64,000 bases of DNA from NCBI RefSeq assembly GCF_018603905.1, contig NZ_JAHFZZ010000017.1:124001-188000 (forward strand). The letters run 5' to 3'. A program made the translations under genes and the position numbers. The notes under the pieces were generated by a model that saw only the letters and a program-made list of their open reading frames with translations, did no database searches and was not told where the DNA came from. The stretch comes from Nonomuraea sp. NEAU-A123. GTDB lineage: Bacteria > Actinomycetota > Actinomycetes > Streptosporangiales > Streptosporangiaceae. Positions within the stretch are counted from its first letter, which is position 1; the number at the start of each line of letters is the position of its first letter. Shown here piece after piece: positions 26,907 to 36,037 of this stretch.

Positions 26907-28055
26907 GTGCGAAAGATCGCAGCCACCACCCTGGCCGTCCTCGTCCCCCTGGCCGGAGCCGGCGCGGCTCCAGCCGAAGCCGCACCCGACCGGTCCCAGG
27001 TTGTCATCATCGGCCACCGCGGCGCGGCGGGTCACCGCCCCGAGCACACGCAGGGCGGCTACGAGTTGGCCGTGGCCATGGGCGCCGACTGGATCGAGCC
27101 CGACCTGGTGCCGACCAAGGACCACGTGCTGGTCGTCAGGCACGAGAACGAGATCTCCGGCACCACCGACGTGTCGTTGCGTCCCGAGTTCGCCGCACGC
27201 AAGACCACCAAGGTCGTCGACGGGCGCAATGTGACCGGGTGGTTCACCGAGGACTTCACGCTGGCCGAACTGAAGACGCTGCGCGCGGTCGAGCGACTGC
27301 CCGCGATCCGCCAGCGCAACACCGTGTACAACGGCTACTACCAGGTGCTCACCTTCCAGGAAGTGCTCGACCTGGCCAAGCGGCTCTCGCGCCAGTACGG
27401 CAAGCAGGTCGGCGTCTTTCCCGAGACCAAGCACCCGACCTACTTCAGGTCGATCGGGCTGCCGCTGGAGGAGCCGCTGATCGAGACCGTCAAGCGCAAC
27501 GGGCTCAACCGGCCGAACAGCCCGGTGGTGGTGCAGTCGTTCGAGCCGTCCAGTCTGAAGCGGGTGGCCAAGGACCTGCGCGTGCCGCTGTGGCAGGCCC
27601 TGGGCACCACCGGCCAGCCGTACGACCTGACGGCGGCCGGAGACCCCACGACCTACGCGGACATGATGAAGCCCGAAGGGCTGGCGAAGATCGCGCAGTA
27701 CGCGCAGTGGATCGGGCCGGACAAGTCATCGGTTATCCCGATCAACCCGGACGGCAGCTCTGGCACCCCGACGACTCTGGTGTCCGACACGCACAAGGCG
27801 GGGCTGAAGATCGGCGTGTACACCTTCCGCAGCGAGAACCAGTACCTGCCCCTGCAGCTTCGCCGCGGCCAGATCCCGACCGACCACGGTGACGCGCTGG
27901 CGGAGTACCGCGCGCACCTGGACCAGGGCGTGGACGCCTTCGTCGCCGACTATCCCGACACCGCCGCCCTGGCAAAGGCCGAGCGGGGCCAGCCGCACAA
28001 GCAGGTGCAGCCGAAGCAGTTCGACAACGGCCTGCCTGAAGAGGGTCAGGAGTAG
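26907..28055 (+). CDS. glpQ: Secreted glycerophosphodiester phosphodiesterase
   Basis: A 382-residue GDPD-family enzyme with signal peptide (RKIAATTLAVLVPLAGAGAA). GTG 26907 is preceded by CGGGAG at 6 nt. The catalytic motif IIGHRGAAGHRPEHT, metal ligands in EPDLVPTKDHVLVVRHE, and downstream KQVGVFPETKHPTYF are those of GlpQ-type enzymes, which release glycerol-3-phosphate from glycerophosphodiesters (phospholipid debris or teichoic acid). It acts outside the cell. A strong terminator follows directly. Confidence 0.92.
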   Translation: MRKIAATTLAVLVPLAGAGAAPAEAAPDRSQVVIIGHRGAAGHRPEHTQGGYELAVAMGADWIEPDLVPTKDHVLVVRHENEISGTTDVSLRPEFAARKTTKVVDGRNVTGWFTEDFTLAELKTLRAVERLPAIRQRNTVYNGYYQVLTFQEVLDLAKRLSRQYGKQVGVFPETKHPTYFRSIGLPLEEPLIETVKRNGLNRPNSPVVVQSFEPSSLKRVAKDLRVPLWQALGTTGQPYDLTAAGDPTTYADMMKPEGLAKIAQYAQWIGPDKSSVIPINPDGSSGTPTTLVSDTHKAGLKIGVYTFRSENQYLPLQLRRGQIPTDHGDALAEYRAHLDQGVDAFVADYPDTAALAKAERGQPHKQVQPKQFDNGLPEEGQE

Positions 28056-28064
28056 ACGGAGCAG

Positions 28065-28102
28065 ACAAGGGGGTCGCCTCGACACAGAGGCGGCCCCCTT
28101 GT
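28065..28102 (+). terminator. Strong terminator hairpin after GDPD gene
   Basis: ACAAGGGGGTCGCCTC (28065-28080) pairs with the arm at 28087-28102 over 16 bp with a single G-U pair and a 6-nt loop, 10 nt after the stop. It is a strong GC-rich stem. The truncated SDR frame begins directly behind it. Confidence 0.85.
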
Positions 28103-28108
28103 CCGTTA

Positions 28109-28789
28109 GACCGGTCGTCGCAGGGCATCGGTGCCGGACTCGTCGCCGCCTACCGCAAGCTCGGCTATGGCGTAGTCGCCACCTCGCGCACCATCGCCCC
28201 CGCCAACGACGCCGACGTCGTGACCGTCCAGGGCGACATCGCCGACCCCGCCACCGCCGAGCGCGTCATCGCCGCCGGCGTCGAGCGCTTCGGCCGTATC
28301 GACACTCTGATCAACAACGCCGGAATCTTCATCGCCAAGCCCTTCAGCGACTACACCGCCGACGACTACGCCACCGTGAGCGGGGTGAACCTGACCGGGT
28401 TCTTCCGCATCACCCAGCTGGCCATACCGCACATGCTCGCTCAGGGCGGCGGCCACATCGTCAACGTCACCACCAGCCTGGTCGACAACGCCAACTCCAA
28501 CGTCCCCTCCGCGCTGGCCTCGCTGACGAAGGGTGGCCTGCAGTCCGCCACCAAGTCCCTCGCCATCGAGTACGCGACCCGCGGCGTACGCGTCAACGCC
28601 GTCTCGCCGGGCACCATCAAGACCCCGATGCACCCCGACGAGACCCACCAGGCCCTCGCCTCCTTGCACCCGGTCGGACGGATGGGCGAGGTGAGCGACA
28701 TCGTCGACGCGGTGGTCTTCCTCGAGAACGCCCCGTTCGTCACCGGCGAGATCCTTCACGTCGACGGCGGTATGAGCGCCGGCCACTGA
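28109..28789 (+). pseudogene. Short-chain dehydrogenase lacking its 5' end
   Basis: The frame opens directly in the SDR nucleotide-binding motif (SSQGIGAGLVAAYRKLGYG) without a start codon, and continues intact: LINNAGIFIAKPF, IVNVTTSLVDNANS, the altered catalytic region and RVNAVSPGTIKTPMHP, ending VDGGMSAGH. About a dozen N-terminal codons are gone and the sequence upstream belongs to the GDPD terminator. A GTG at 28220 could initiate 189 residues but would lack the cofactor-binding glycine motif. At the usual YxxxK position I see SALASLTKGG, so the catalytic Tyr also appears replaced. Confidence 0.75.
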
Positions 28790-28953
28790 CAGCCGCAGGC
28801 CCGGACGCGTCACGTACCCCTGTTCATCGCGACGCGCGCCGGGCCTCCGCAGGCGTATTTACACCATGGACAACATTTCGTCAGGCGGTTAGGTTCGCTG
28901 CAGATGACAACGATGTCAGTCCCGGTCCCTCCAGCAAGGAGCAGCGATCGCTG

Positions 28954-30978
28954 ATGGTGTCACGACGTAGTTTCCTCTGGGCGAATGGCGTGGTCCTCGC
29001 GGCCGGCAGCCTCGGAATCACACTCTCCGACCCCGCCGCCGCCACAACCCGTACCGCCGCCGCCCCCCTCCTGCCGAATTTCGGCCGCCCCACCCGGCTC
29101 GACGTCGCCGACGTCGGCGCGCTTCATGGAAACGACCAGCTTCTGCTGACCACCCTCCAGGGAATCGTCAACCGGCGGCAGCCGCGCCTCTACTTCAACT
29201 ACGACAGCGCCGGCTACGACCTCCGCTGGCTGTCCAGCACCGGCGCCACCGTCACACGCCACGGCCAGCCGCTCGACCTCGTCGCCCGCTACAAGAACGA
29301 GGTGCGCGGCGCGATCGTGCACGATCCCGCGGTGCCCGACTCCGTGAACGTCGCCACCACGCTGGCCGGGCTGGAGAACGCCGTCGCCGCCACCGCCGAG
29401 CAGGCGAGCCAGTACGGCTTCAGAATCATCACCGACCTGCGCGGCCGGTTCAAAGCCGACGACGTTCTGGGGACGTACCGGTGGCAGTTCGACAACCTCT
29501 TCCCCCGCTGCACGCACGCGCTGCTCACCGGACTCCCGCCGACCAGGACGGTGCGGGTGGACGGCGTTCAGTGGCGGGAGATCGCCCGCGAGAGCGAGCG
29601 CATCCGTGACTCCTCCAACCGGGCGGTACGCACCTTCGACCTGAGCCAGGAGCTCTCCGGCCAGGACGGCGTCTACCTGCGTTTCCAGGATTCCCTCGGC
29701 GACGACGGCTGGGGCGCCTCGGTCGGCTCGGTGAAGGTGAAGGCCGACGGCAAGGACATCGTGTCCTTCATCCCGGGTACGGACGCCGAGGCCCCATACC
29801 TGTTCGACGGCCTCAATTCCTCGATCGGCGGGGACGCCAACCGTTTCTCCGACGGTGGCGGCTATTTCATCTACCGATTCACCGCGCCGGCCGGGACTCA
29901 GCAGCTCCTGGTCGAGGTCGACCTGTGGAACCAATATCTGGTCACCGCCGCCACCACCGCGCCTACGCGCGTGGAGCCCTTCCCGTATTTCCGCGACTAC
30001 GCGGCGGCGATGCGCGCGATGGTGTTCTGGCTGCCACCATCGGGCGAGACGGGCAAGTTACTCGACGAGATTTTCCGCAAGGTGAAGCCCACCACCCCTT
30101 ATGCGGGCTGGTTCTCCAATGACGTGGCGGGTGAATGGGGCGGCGTGGACCGCGCGTCGCAGCACGCCGTCGAAGTGGTGCCCGCCGACTATTACATGAA
30201 CGCCACCGTGCACGCGGGCGTCCCCGCGAAGGTCTCCAACCGCGTACGCCCGAGACCGGCGGCCACGTTACGCAACCGCGTCTACCTCACCCTCACTTTC
30301 GGCGAGGGCGACAACATCCAGTACTGCCAGCGCAGAATGCGCGAACTCTGGGACGACCCCAAACGCGGCGGCGTGCCGGTGAACTGGACCGTCAGCCCCC
30401 TGCTGGCCGACATCGGCCCCGCGCTCCTGGCGTACTACCAGCGCACGGCCACCGCCAACGACCTGCTGATCTCGGGCCCCTCCGGCGCGGGCTACACCTA
30501 TCCGGGCTCATGGCCGGCAAAGGACCTGGACGCCTACACCGAACTCAGCGGACGCTTCCTGCGCGACACCGGCATGGACCTGGTCTACGCCTACAACTAC
30601 CGCAACCCGGAGAACACCGGCTGGGTGGCGTTCGACGACCGCATCGCCGGCTCGTACAGAAAGAACACCCCGCTGCGCGGCATCATCCAATCGTGGGAAA
30701 GCGGCGACCTGCGGACCCGCCCGGCCGGTATCCCGCTGATCGGCAATTTCTCTCCCCAGGGGAAAGCCCAGGAGTATCGCGACACGCTGCTGAAGCACAT
30801 CGAGGGCTGGGACGGGAACTCACCGCTGTTCATCGCCGGCGCGATCAACGCCTGGAACTGGACGCCGTCCGATGTCGCCGAGCTCGGCGCCCTGCTGGCC
30901 GACCCCTTTGAAATCGTCCGCGGCGACACCTTCTTCAAACTGCTGAACGACGACTTCGAACGTCCACGGAGTGGCTGA
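28954..30978 (+). CDS. Secreted GxGYxYP-domain protein (putative glycoside hydrolase)
   Basis: A 674-residue exported protein. AAGGAG at 28936-28941 precedes ATG 28954; the start VSRRSFLWANGVVLAAGSLGI is a twin-arginine-type signal. GPSGAGYTYPGSWP near residue 510 is the motif that names the GxGYxYP family, whose C-terminal domain is a putative glycoside hydrolase barrel. An N-terminal domain (DVADVGALHGNDQLLLTTLQGIVNRRQPRLYF) matches its usual partner. A beta-sandwich-like segment inserted at about 200-330 (VYLRFQDSLGDDGWGASVGSVKVK) looks like a carbohydrate-binding insert. Substrate unknown. It converges with the kinase gene. Confidence 0.8.
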   Translation: MVSRRSFLWANGVVLAAGSLGITLSDPAAATTRTAAAPLLPNFGRPTRLDVADVGALHGNDQLLLTTLQGIVNRRQPRLYFNYDSAGYDLRWLSSTGATVTRHGQPLDLVARYKNEVRGAIVHDPAVPDSVNVATTLAGLENAVAATAEQASQYGFRIITDLRGRFKADDVLGTYRWQFDNLFPRCTHALLTGLPPTRTVRVDGVQWREIARESERIRDSSNRAVRTFDLSQELSGQDGVYLRFQDSLGDDGWGASVGSVKVKADGKDIVSFIPGTDAEAPYLFDGLNSSIGGDANRFSDGGGYFIYRFTAPAGTQQLLVEVDLWNQYLVTAATTAPTRVEPFPYFRDYAAAMRAMVFWLPPSGETGKLLDEIFRKVKPTTPYAGWFSNDVAGEWGGVDRASQHAVEVVPADYYMNATVHAGVPAKVSNRVRPRPAATLRNRVYLTLTFGEGDNIQYCQRRMRELWDDPKRGGVPVNWTVSPLLADIGPALLAYYQRTATANDLLISGPSGAGYTYPGSWPAKDLDAYTELSGRFLRDTGMDLVYAYNYRNPENTGWVAFDDRIAGSYRKNTPLRGIIQSWESGDLRTRPAGIPLIGNFSPQGKAQEYRDTLLKHIEGWDGNSPLFIAGAINAWNWTPSDVAELGALLADPFEIVRGDTFFKLLNDDFERPRSG

Positions 30979-30984
30979 TCGCGC

Positions 30985-32457
30985 TCAGCGCTTGGCCTTC
31001 AACGCCTCGACGACGTAGGCGGCCGCGCGGTCCACGGGGAAGTATCCGGCCCGCGGACCCCAGTAGTCCACGGTCACCTGGACGTTCGTCAAGCAGAACG
31101 TCGTCGCGGAACGGTGGAACCCCGCGCCTATCTCGGGAGCGTTGCGCGTGTAGGCGTAGGTCGGGTATCCGGCCGGCCGAGCGGACCGGAGCCTGGTCTT
31201 CGGATAGCGCTCCTTCTCGTCCCCCATCTGGGTCACCGCGCCGTCGAAGTTGAGCTTGCAGCTCTTGACTGTGGGGACGCGATAGGTGGTGACCATGATG
31301 CTCGCGTTATTGGGGCTCGACCATTGGCAGCGCATGGTGGAGCGGAGCGGGCGCTTCACCGTTCCGTTGAGCAACTTGAGTGCCTGCGCGTTGCTCAGCA
31401 ACTGGCAGGTCTTGGGCTGGGCCCTGAACAGCTTCACGGCTATGGGCGAAGGGGAGGAGGAGGTGGAGCCGGTGGATGGCAGCGTCTCCTTGACGGGATC
31501 ATGGGGCCCGCCACGTATGTTCACCCAGATCACCAGCCCCGCCGCCACGCAGAGCGCCGCGGCGGCCGAGCCGCCCACCAGGGCGGCTCTGCGCTTCTTC
31601 GCGGCGCGCGCCCGGCCCCGCGGGACCGTCGGCACGGACTCGGGCACGTCACCCCGGGCGACGTCCCGCAGCCAGACGGCGGCCTGCTCGGCAGTGCAGC
31701 GCCGACCCGGATCCTTCTCCAGCAGCGCGGCCAGCACGGGCGCGAGCGGCCCCGCCAGGCGGGCGGGCGCGGGTTCGTGGAGCAGCACGGCCGCCATCAC
31801 CGCGGCCGCGTTCATGCCGGAGAAGGCCGGGCTGCCCTCCACCACGGTGTACAGGGTGGCTCCGAGCGACCACAGGTCGGCCGACGGGCCGTCGGCTTCG
31901 CCGCGCAGCCGTTCGGGAGCGATGTACCCGGGCGAGCCGTTGAGCAGGCCGGTCTGAGTCAGCGCCACGTCCCCGGCGAGGGTGGCGATCCCGAAGTCGG
32001 TGAGCAGAACGCGCCCGTCCTGGGTGATCAGCACGTTGCCGGGCTTGACGTCACGATGCAGTACGCCCATGGAGTGCGCGGCCGTCAGGGCGTCGAGCAC
32101 GTGCTGCCCCACCCATGCGGTCCGGCTGGGGGAGGTCGGCCCGTCCTGGCGGACGATCTGGTCGAGCGAGCGGCCGTTGATCAGCTCCATCACGATCCAG
32201 GGCCGTCCGCCGTCCATGACGACGTCGAGGACGGTGACGATCGACGGATGGGAGCGCAGCCGCGCCGCGGCCCGGGCCTCGCGCAGGGTGCGCTCGGTCA
32301 GCTCCGCGCGGGCAGCCTGATCGAGCTCCGGCGGCAGACGTACCTCCTTGACGGCGACCTCTTGCCGCAGCAGCTCGTCAACGGCCCGCCAGACAGTCCC
32401 CATACCGCCCTGGCCCAGAGGCGACAGCAGGCGGTAGCGGTTCGCGATGACGGTCAC
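30985..32457 (-). CDS. Membrane-anchored serine/threonine protein kinase
   Basis: A 490-residue PknB-type kinase. The kinase domain covers residues about 8-265: YRLLSPLGQGGMGTVWRA (P-loop), VAVKEV (ATP-binding Lys), VLHRDVKPGNVLI (catalytic Asp), LTDFGIATLAGD and GSPGYIAPERLRG. A basic juxtamembrane stretch (RARAAKKRRAALVGG) leads to one membrane segment near 290-310, then a Ser/Pro linker and an extracellular domain of about 150 residues with three cysteines (KTCQLLSNAQALKLLNG, FCLTNVQV). It is not a PASTA domain, so it likely senses something other than muropeptides. Start GTG 32457. Confidence 0.92.
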   Translation of the reverse strand: MTVIANRYRLLSPLGQGGMGTVWRAVDELLRQEVAVKEVRLPPELDQAARAELTERTLREARAAARLRSHPSIVTVLDVVMDGGRPWIVMELINGRSLDQIVRQDGPTSPSRTAWVGQHVLDALTAAHSMGVLHRDVKPGNVLITQDGRVLLTDFGIATLAGDVALTQTGLLNGSPGYIAPERLRGEADGPSADLWSLGATLYTVVEGSPAFSGMNAAAVMAAVLLHEPAPARLAGPLAPVLAALLEKDPGRRCTAEQAAVWLRDVARGDVPESVPTVPRGRARAAKKRRAALVGGSAAAALCVAAGLVIWVNIRGGPHDPVKETLPSTGSTSSSPSPIAVKLFRAQPKTCQLLSNAQALKLLNGTVKRPLRSTMRCQWSSPNNASIMVTTYRVPTVKSCKLNFDGAVTQMGDEKERYPKTRLRSARPAGYPTYAYTRNAPEIGAGFHRSATTFCLTNVQVTVDYWGPRAGYFPVDRAAAYVVEALKAKR

Positions 32458-32561
32458 GTGGTGTCGTGGCCGGTGATCGGCAACGTCCGTTCGTGGGCTA
32501 ATCGCATCTCCACCTTCATGTGCTCCTCCTCAGCTCTCTCGCCGTGCTGAAGATCGGCATT

Positions 32562-33809
32562 CTACGGGTTCGTCTGTTTGGTCGCCTGGTCGGCGGCCAG
32601 CAGGATCACCCGGCTGGCCCTGGACTCCAGGTAGCGCTGCTCGGCGATGCTCGCGGTGGCCTTCGCGGCGCGCCGGTAGTGCTCGTACGCCCCGGCCATG
32701 TCGCCGGTCTTCTCCAGCAGATGCGCCCGTACGGACAGCAGCCGATGATGCCCGACCATCCGCTCGTCACCGTCCAACGTGGACAGCAGGGCCAGCCCGG
32801 CCAGCGGGCCCTCGGTCTCGGCGAGCGCGATCGCCCGGTTGAGGGTGACCATCGGGTTGGGCGCGATCCGTTCCAGGACCAGGTAGAGGGCGTGCACCTG
32901 CGGCCAGTTGGTCTCCTCGGCCGTGGCCGCGTCGGCGTGCGTGGCGGCGATGGAGGCCTGCAACTGGTACGGCCCCAGCTCCGTGCCCGCGAGCGACCTC
33001 TTGACCAGCTCGATGCCCTCGTCGATCAGCTCGCGGTCCCACTTCGTACGGTCCTGCTGGTCCAGCGGCACCAGGTCGCCGGCCGCCGTCGTACGTGTCT
33101 CCCGGCGGGCGTGAGTGAGCAGCATCAACGCGAGCAGCCCGGTCACCTCGCCGTCCTCGGGCAGTTGCGCGTGCACCATCCTGGTCAGCCGGATCGCCTC
33201 GCGCGCGAGGTCGGCGCGGTGCAACTCGCTGCCCGAGGAGGCGGTGTAACCCTCGTTGAAGATCAGGTAGAGCACGTGCAGAACGACCCGTAGCCGCTCC
33301 TCGCGCTCCGCCCAGTCCGGCAGACCGAACGAGCTGCCGGCGGCCTTGATACGTTGCTTGGCCCGGCTGATCCTGGCCGCCATCGTGGCCTCAGGCACCA
33401 GGAACGCGCGGGCGATCTCGGCAGTGGTCAGTCCACCGACCGCGCGCAGCGTCAGGGCGGTCTGCGAGGCCGCGGTCAACGTCGGATGACAGCACAGGAA
33501 CAACAGGACGAGCGTGTCGTCGGCGTCTGGTACGTCCTCGGGCACCACCTCGGTGGCCGTCGCCGACTCCCGCTCGCGGCGCGCGTGGTCACTGCGCATC
33601 TGGTCGATGAGCCGCCGGGACGCGACAGTCACCAGCCAGCCGCGCGGGTTGTCCGGTACCCCCTCGGCCGGCCACTGCGTGGTGGCAGCGAGTACGGCCT
33701 CCTGTACGGCGTCCTCACACCCCTCGAACTGGCCGTTCCGGCGTACCAACGTGCCGAGGACCTGCGGCGTGAGTTCACGCAGCAGGTCCTCGATGGCAGG
33801 TGCTGTCAT
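32562..33809 (-). CDS. ECF-type sigma factor with TPR-like C-terminal extension (ECF42 type)
   Basis: A 415-residue sigma factor. Region 2 lies at about 20-85 (CEDAVQEAVLAATTQWP, NPRGWLVTVASRRLIDQMRSD) and region 4 at about 110-165 (LTLRAVGGLTTAEIARAFLVPEATMAARISRAKQRI). The long C-terminal extension (170-415) is helical, with FNEGYTASSG and LNRAIALAETEGPLAGL, typical of the group that is genetically linked to DGPF proteins instead of an anti-sigma factor. Indeed its start overlaps the DGPF gene stop (ATGA). What it switches on is unknown; the divergent MFS gene is a candidate. Confidence 0.88.
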   Translation of the reverse strand: MTAPAIEDLLRELTPQVLGTLVRRNGQFEGCEDAVQEAVLAATTQWPAEGVPDNPRGWLVTVASRRLIDQMRSDHARRERESATATEVVPEDVPDADDTLVLLFLCCHPTLTAASQTALTLRAVGGLTTAEIARAFLVPEATMAARISRAKQRIKAAGSSFGLPDWAEREERLRVVLHVLYLIFNEGYTASSGSELHRADLAREAIRLTRMVHAQLPEDGEVTGLLALMLLTHARRETRTTAAGDLVPLDQQDRTKWDRELIDEGIELVKRSLAGTELGPYQLQASIAATHADAATAEETNWPQVHALYLVLERIAPNPMVTLNRAIALAETEGPLAGLALLSTLDGDERMVGHHRLLSVRAHLLEKTGDMAGAYEHYRRAAKATASIAEQRYLESRASRVILLAADQATKQTNP

Positions 33810-34177
33810 GCCTCCAATTGTCCGTCAGCGAACATCACCTGCCGCACCTCGACCCCCAGCCCCTGGATCGCGGAGTCCGGGATCTGCGCCGCCAGCTCGA
33901 TCGCCCGCTCCTTGTTCTCGCAGTCGATCAGGTAGAACCCGCCCAGATACTCCTTGAACTCCAGGAAAGGTCCGTCGGTCACCACCGGCTGGCCGTTGCG
34001 CACGGACACCACTGCCGCCTGCGACGGGTCGACCAGCGCCTGCGTGGTGATCAGCTCGCCGGACTTCTTCAGCGCCTCGATGAACTTGCCGTGGCCGTCA
34101 CCGATCGCCGCCTTCTCCTCGTCGGTGAGCGCGTCCAGCACGGCCGGGTTGATGTGCAGGCTGATCAGGAACTTCAT
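33806..34177 (-). CDS. DGPF-domain (YCII-related) protein, partner of the sigma factor
   Basis: A 123-residue YCII/DGPF protein: MKFLISLHINPAVLDALTDE, the name-giving motif TDGPFLEFKEYLGGFYLIDC and a ferredoxin-like fold. ATG 34177 has GGGAG before it. It is translated just ahead of, and coupled to, the sigma factor gene, the conserved arrangement for this sigma group, where DGPF proteins are thought to be signal-related partners. Cytoplasmic. The ligand is unknown. Confidence 0.88.
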   Translation of the reverse strand: MKFLISLHINPAVLDALTDEEKAAIGDGHGKFIEALKKSGELITTQALVDPSQAAVVSVRNGQPVVTDGPFLEFKEYLGGFYLIDCENKERAIELAAQIPDSAIQGLGVEVRQVMFADGQLEA

Positions 34178-34211
34178 CTCGTACTCCCTCGTGGTTCGGC
34201 TGGGCCTTCCA

Positions 34212-34337
34212 CCGGTTGGTCGGAGCCGCCGCCGCAGTCTTGACATCCCCCGCCAGAACTTTCGCATGGCTTTTCACCGTCCTGGCGCCCCCGTCCTCAC
34301 CCATGTCAAGAAGCTCGCGACCGCTCCGACCAACCGG
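34212..34337. repeat. Nested inverted repeat with two TTGACA boxes between DGPF/sigma operon and MFS gene
   Basis: CCGGTTGGTCGGAGC (34212-34226) is perfectly inverted at 34323-34337. Inside it TCTTGACAT (34238-34246) is perfectly inverted at 34303-34311, at the same 11-bp distance from the outer arm on each side. Further in, CGCCAG (34251-34256) is inverted at 34282-34287. Each TCTTGACAT carries a TTGACA -35-like box pointing inward, so the rightward promoter would serve the MFS gene and the leftward one the DGPF-sigma pair, with both starts near 34270. Confidence 0.7.
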
Positions 34338-34375
34338 CGAACGTCGAGCCGTCGAGAGAACAGGAAGTTACGGAT

Positions 34376-35890
34376 ATGCGAGTCAACCGGGCGTGGCTGG
34401 GACTGATCGTCCTCATGCTGCCGACATTGCTCGTCGCGATGGACATGACGGCGTTGCTCCTCGCGCTCCCACAGCTGAGCGCCGACCTGGGGGCCACCAA
34501 CGTCCAGCAGCTGTGGATCAGTGACAGCTACGGGTTCATGGTGGCCGGCCTGGTCATCACGATGGGTACGCTCGGCGACCGAATCGGCCGCCGACGCCTG
34601 CTGATGATCGGCGGCGCGGCGTTCGCGGTGCTGTCGGTCGTGGCCGCCTTCGCGACCGGCCCGCTGATGCTGATCGTCGCGCGTGCGCTGCTGGGCGTCG
34701 CCGGCGCGACCCTGGCGCCGTCCACACTTGCCTTGATCACCAACATGTTCCGCGACGAACGCCAGCGCGGGCAGGCCATCGCGATCTGGGCGACCTGCCA
34801 GTTCACCGGCGGCGCGCTCGGCCCCGTACTCGCCGGATTCCTGCTCGAGCACTTCTGGTGGGGATCGGTGTTCCTGGCCGCCGTACCGGCGATGGCGTTG
34901 CTGCTGCTCGCCGGGCCGGTCCTGCTGCCGGAGTTCCGCAGCGACCAGGCGGGCCGGCTGGATCTGGCCAGCGTCGGGCTGTCGCTCGTGGCGGTCCTTC
35001 TGATGGTCTACGGCATCAAGCAGTTGACCGTCGAAAGCGTGCCGGTCATCCCGGCGGTGGCCCTCGTCGCCGGCGCAGCCATCGGATTCGTGTTCGTAAG
35101 CCGGCAGTTGCGGCTGGAGACGCCGCTGCTGGACCTGCGGCTGTTCCGCAACCGCCCGTTCACGGCCGTACTCGTCGGGCTGGTCTTCGCCGGGGTCGCC
35201 ATGGCTGGTACGGGCCTGCTGGTGACCCAGTACCTGCAGAGCGTCCTGGGCTTCTCGCCGGTCGTGTCGGCGATGCTGTTCGCACCCATGGGCCTGGGCG
35301 TGGCGGCCGGCACCATGGCCGCGCCGGCGCTGGCCCGGCGGATCAAGCAGACGACCGCGATCGCCGGCGGGCTGGTGGGGTCGGCGCTGGGCAGCCTGCT
35401 GCTGATCGCCGTCGACGTCGACGGCGCGATCGCCCTGCCACTGGTGATGATCGGCATCACCGTACTGGCGCTGGGCACCGGCCCGCTGTTCGCGCTGGGC
35501 ACCGGGCTGGTCGTCGGGTCCGTACCGCCGGAGCGCGCCGGCTCGGCGGCGTCGATGTCGGAGACCGGCAACTACTTCGGCGGTTCGCTGGGCTTCGCGC
35601 TGTTCGGGGTGGTGGCCGCGGTGGTCTATCGCAGCGGGATGGACGGTACGTCGCCGGCCGGCACGTCCGACTCGCTGGCCGGCGCGGTCGCCGCCAGCCG
35701 GCACCTTCCCGCCGGACAGGGCGCGGAACTGCTGCACACCGCGCGGGAGGCGTTCACCGCCAGCCTGCACGTCACCGGCGTGGTCGCCGCGGTCATCTTC
35801 GCCGGGCTGGCCGTACTGATCCTGATCATGCGCCCGGCAACCCGGACCACCCCGGCCGTAATCCCCGGCTACGAGGCAACCCGCTCATAG
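34376..35890 (+). CDS. MFS drug-efflux transporter (DHA2, 14 TM)
   Basis: A 504-residue DHA2-family proton antiporter related to QacA/SmvA/EmrB pumps. About fourteen hydrophobic segments; the family motif after TM1 (DMTALLLALPQLSADLGAT) and the A-loop GTLGDRIGRRRLLMIGG between TM2 and TM3 are clear, as is motif C in TM5 (GGALGPVLAGFLLEHFWWG). GAACAGGAAG precedes ATG 34376. It is divergent from the ECF/DGPF pair across the symmetric 126-bp element and may belong to its regulon. Substrate not predictable. Confidence 0.92.
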   Translation: MRVNRAWLGLIVLMLPTLLVAMDMTALLLALPQLSADLGATNVQQLWISDSYGFMVAGLVITMGTLGDRIGRRRLLMIGGAAFAVLSVVAAFATGPLMLIVARALLGVAGATLAPSTLALITNMFRDERQRGQAIAIWATCQFTGGALGPVLAGFLLEHFWWGSVFLAAVPAMALLLLAGPVLLPEFRSDQAGRLDLASVGLSLVAVLLMVYGIKQLTVESVPVIPAVALVAGAAIGFVFVSRQLRLETPLLDLRLFRNRPFTAVLVGLVFAGVAMAGTGLLVTQYLQSVLGFSPVVSAMLFAPMGLGVAAGTMAAPALARRIKQTTAIAGGLVGSALGSLLLIAVDVDGAIALPLVMIGITVLALGTGPLFALGTGLVVGSVPPERAGSAASMSETGNYFGGSLGFALFGVVAAVVYRSGMDGTSPAGTSDSLAGAVAASRHLPAGQGAELLHTAREAFTASLHVTGVVAAVIFAGLAVLILIMRPATRTTPAVIPGYEATRS

Positions 35891-36037
35891 AACCCCGCTG
35901 CGGCCTACGTTGTGGTGGTCACGCCCGTGACGGGCATGGCCGTGATCCTTTGGCGAGCAGCGGTCACGAAGCGTCTGTCTGATAGGCACGGCATACGCTG
36001 CGACACCGCAGGTCCAACGTGACGGAAGGATTTTGAT

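Noticed and set aside
27889..28953. N-terminal extension of the GxGYxYP protein back to 27889
   Set aside because: The extension is arginine/serine-rich and overlaps the GDPD gene, its terminator and the SDR remnant; ATG 28954 gives a proper signal peptide with AAGGAG upstream.
35930..35965. GCCCGT/ACGGGC repeat upstream of the GNAT gene as terminator
   Set aside because: Arms are separated by one base, so no hairpin can form in RNA; at best a DNA palindrome.
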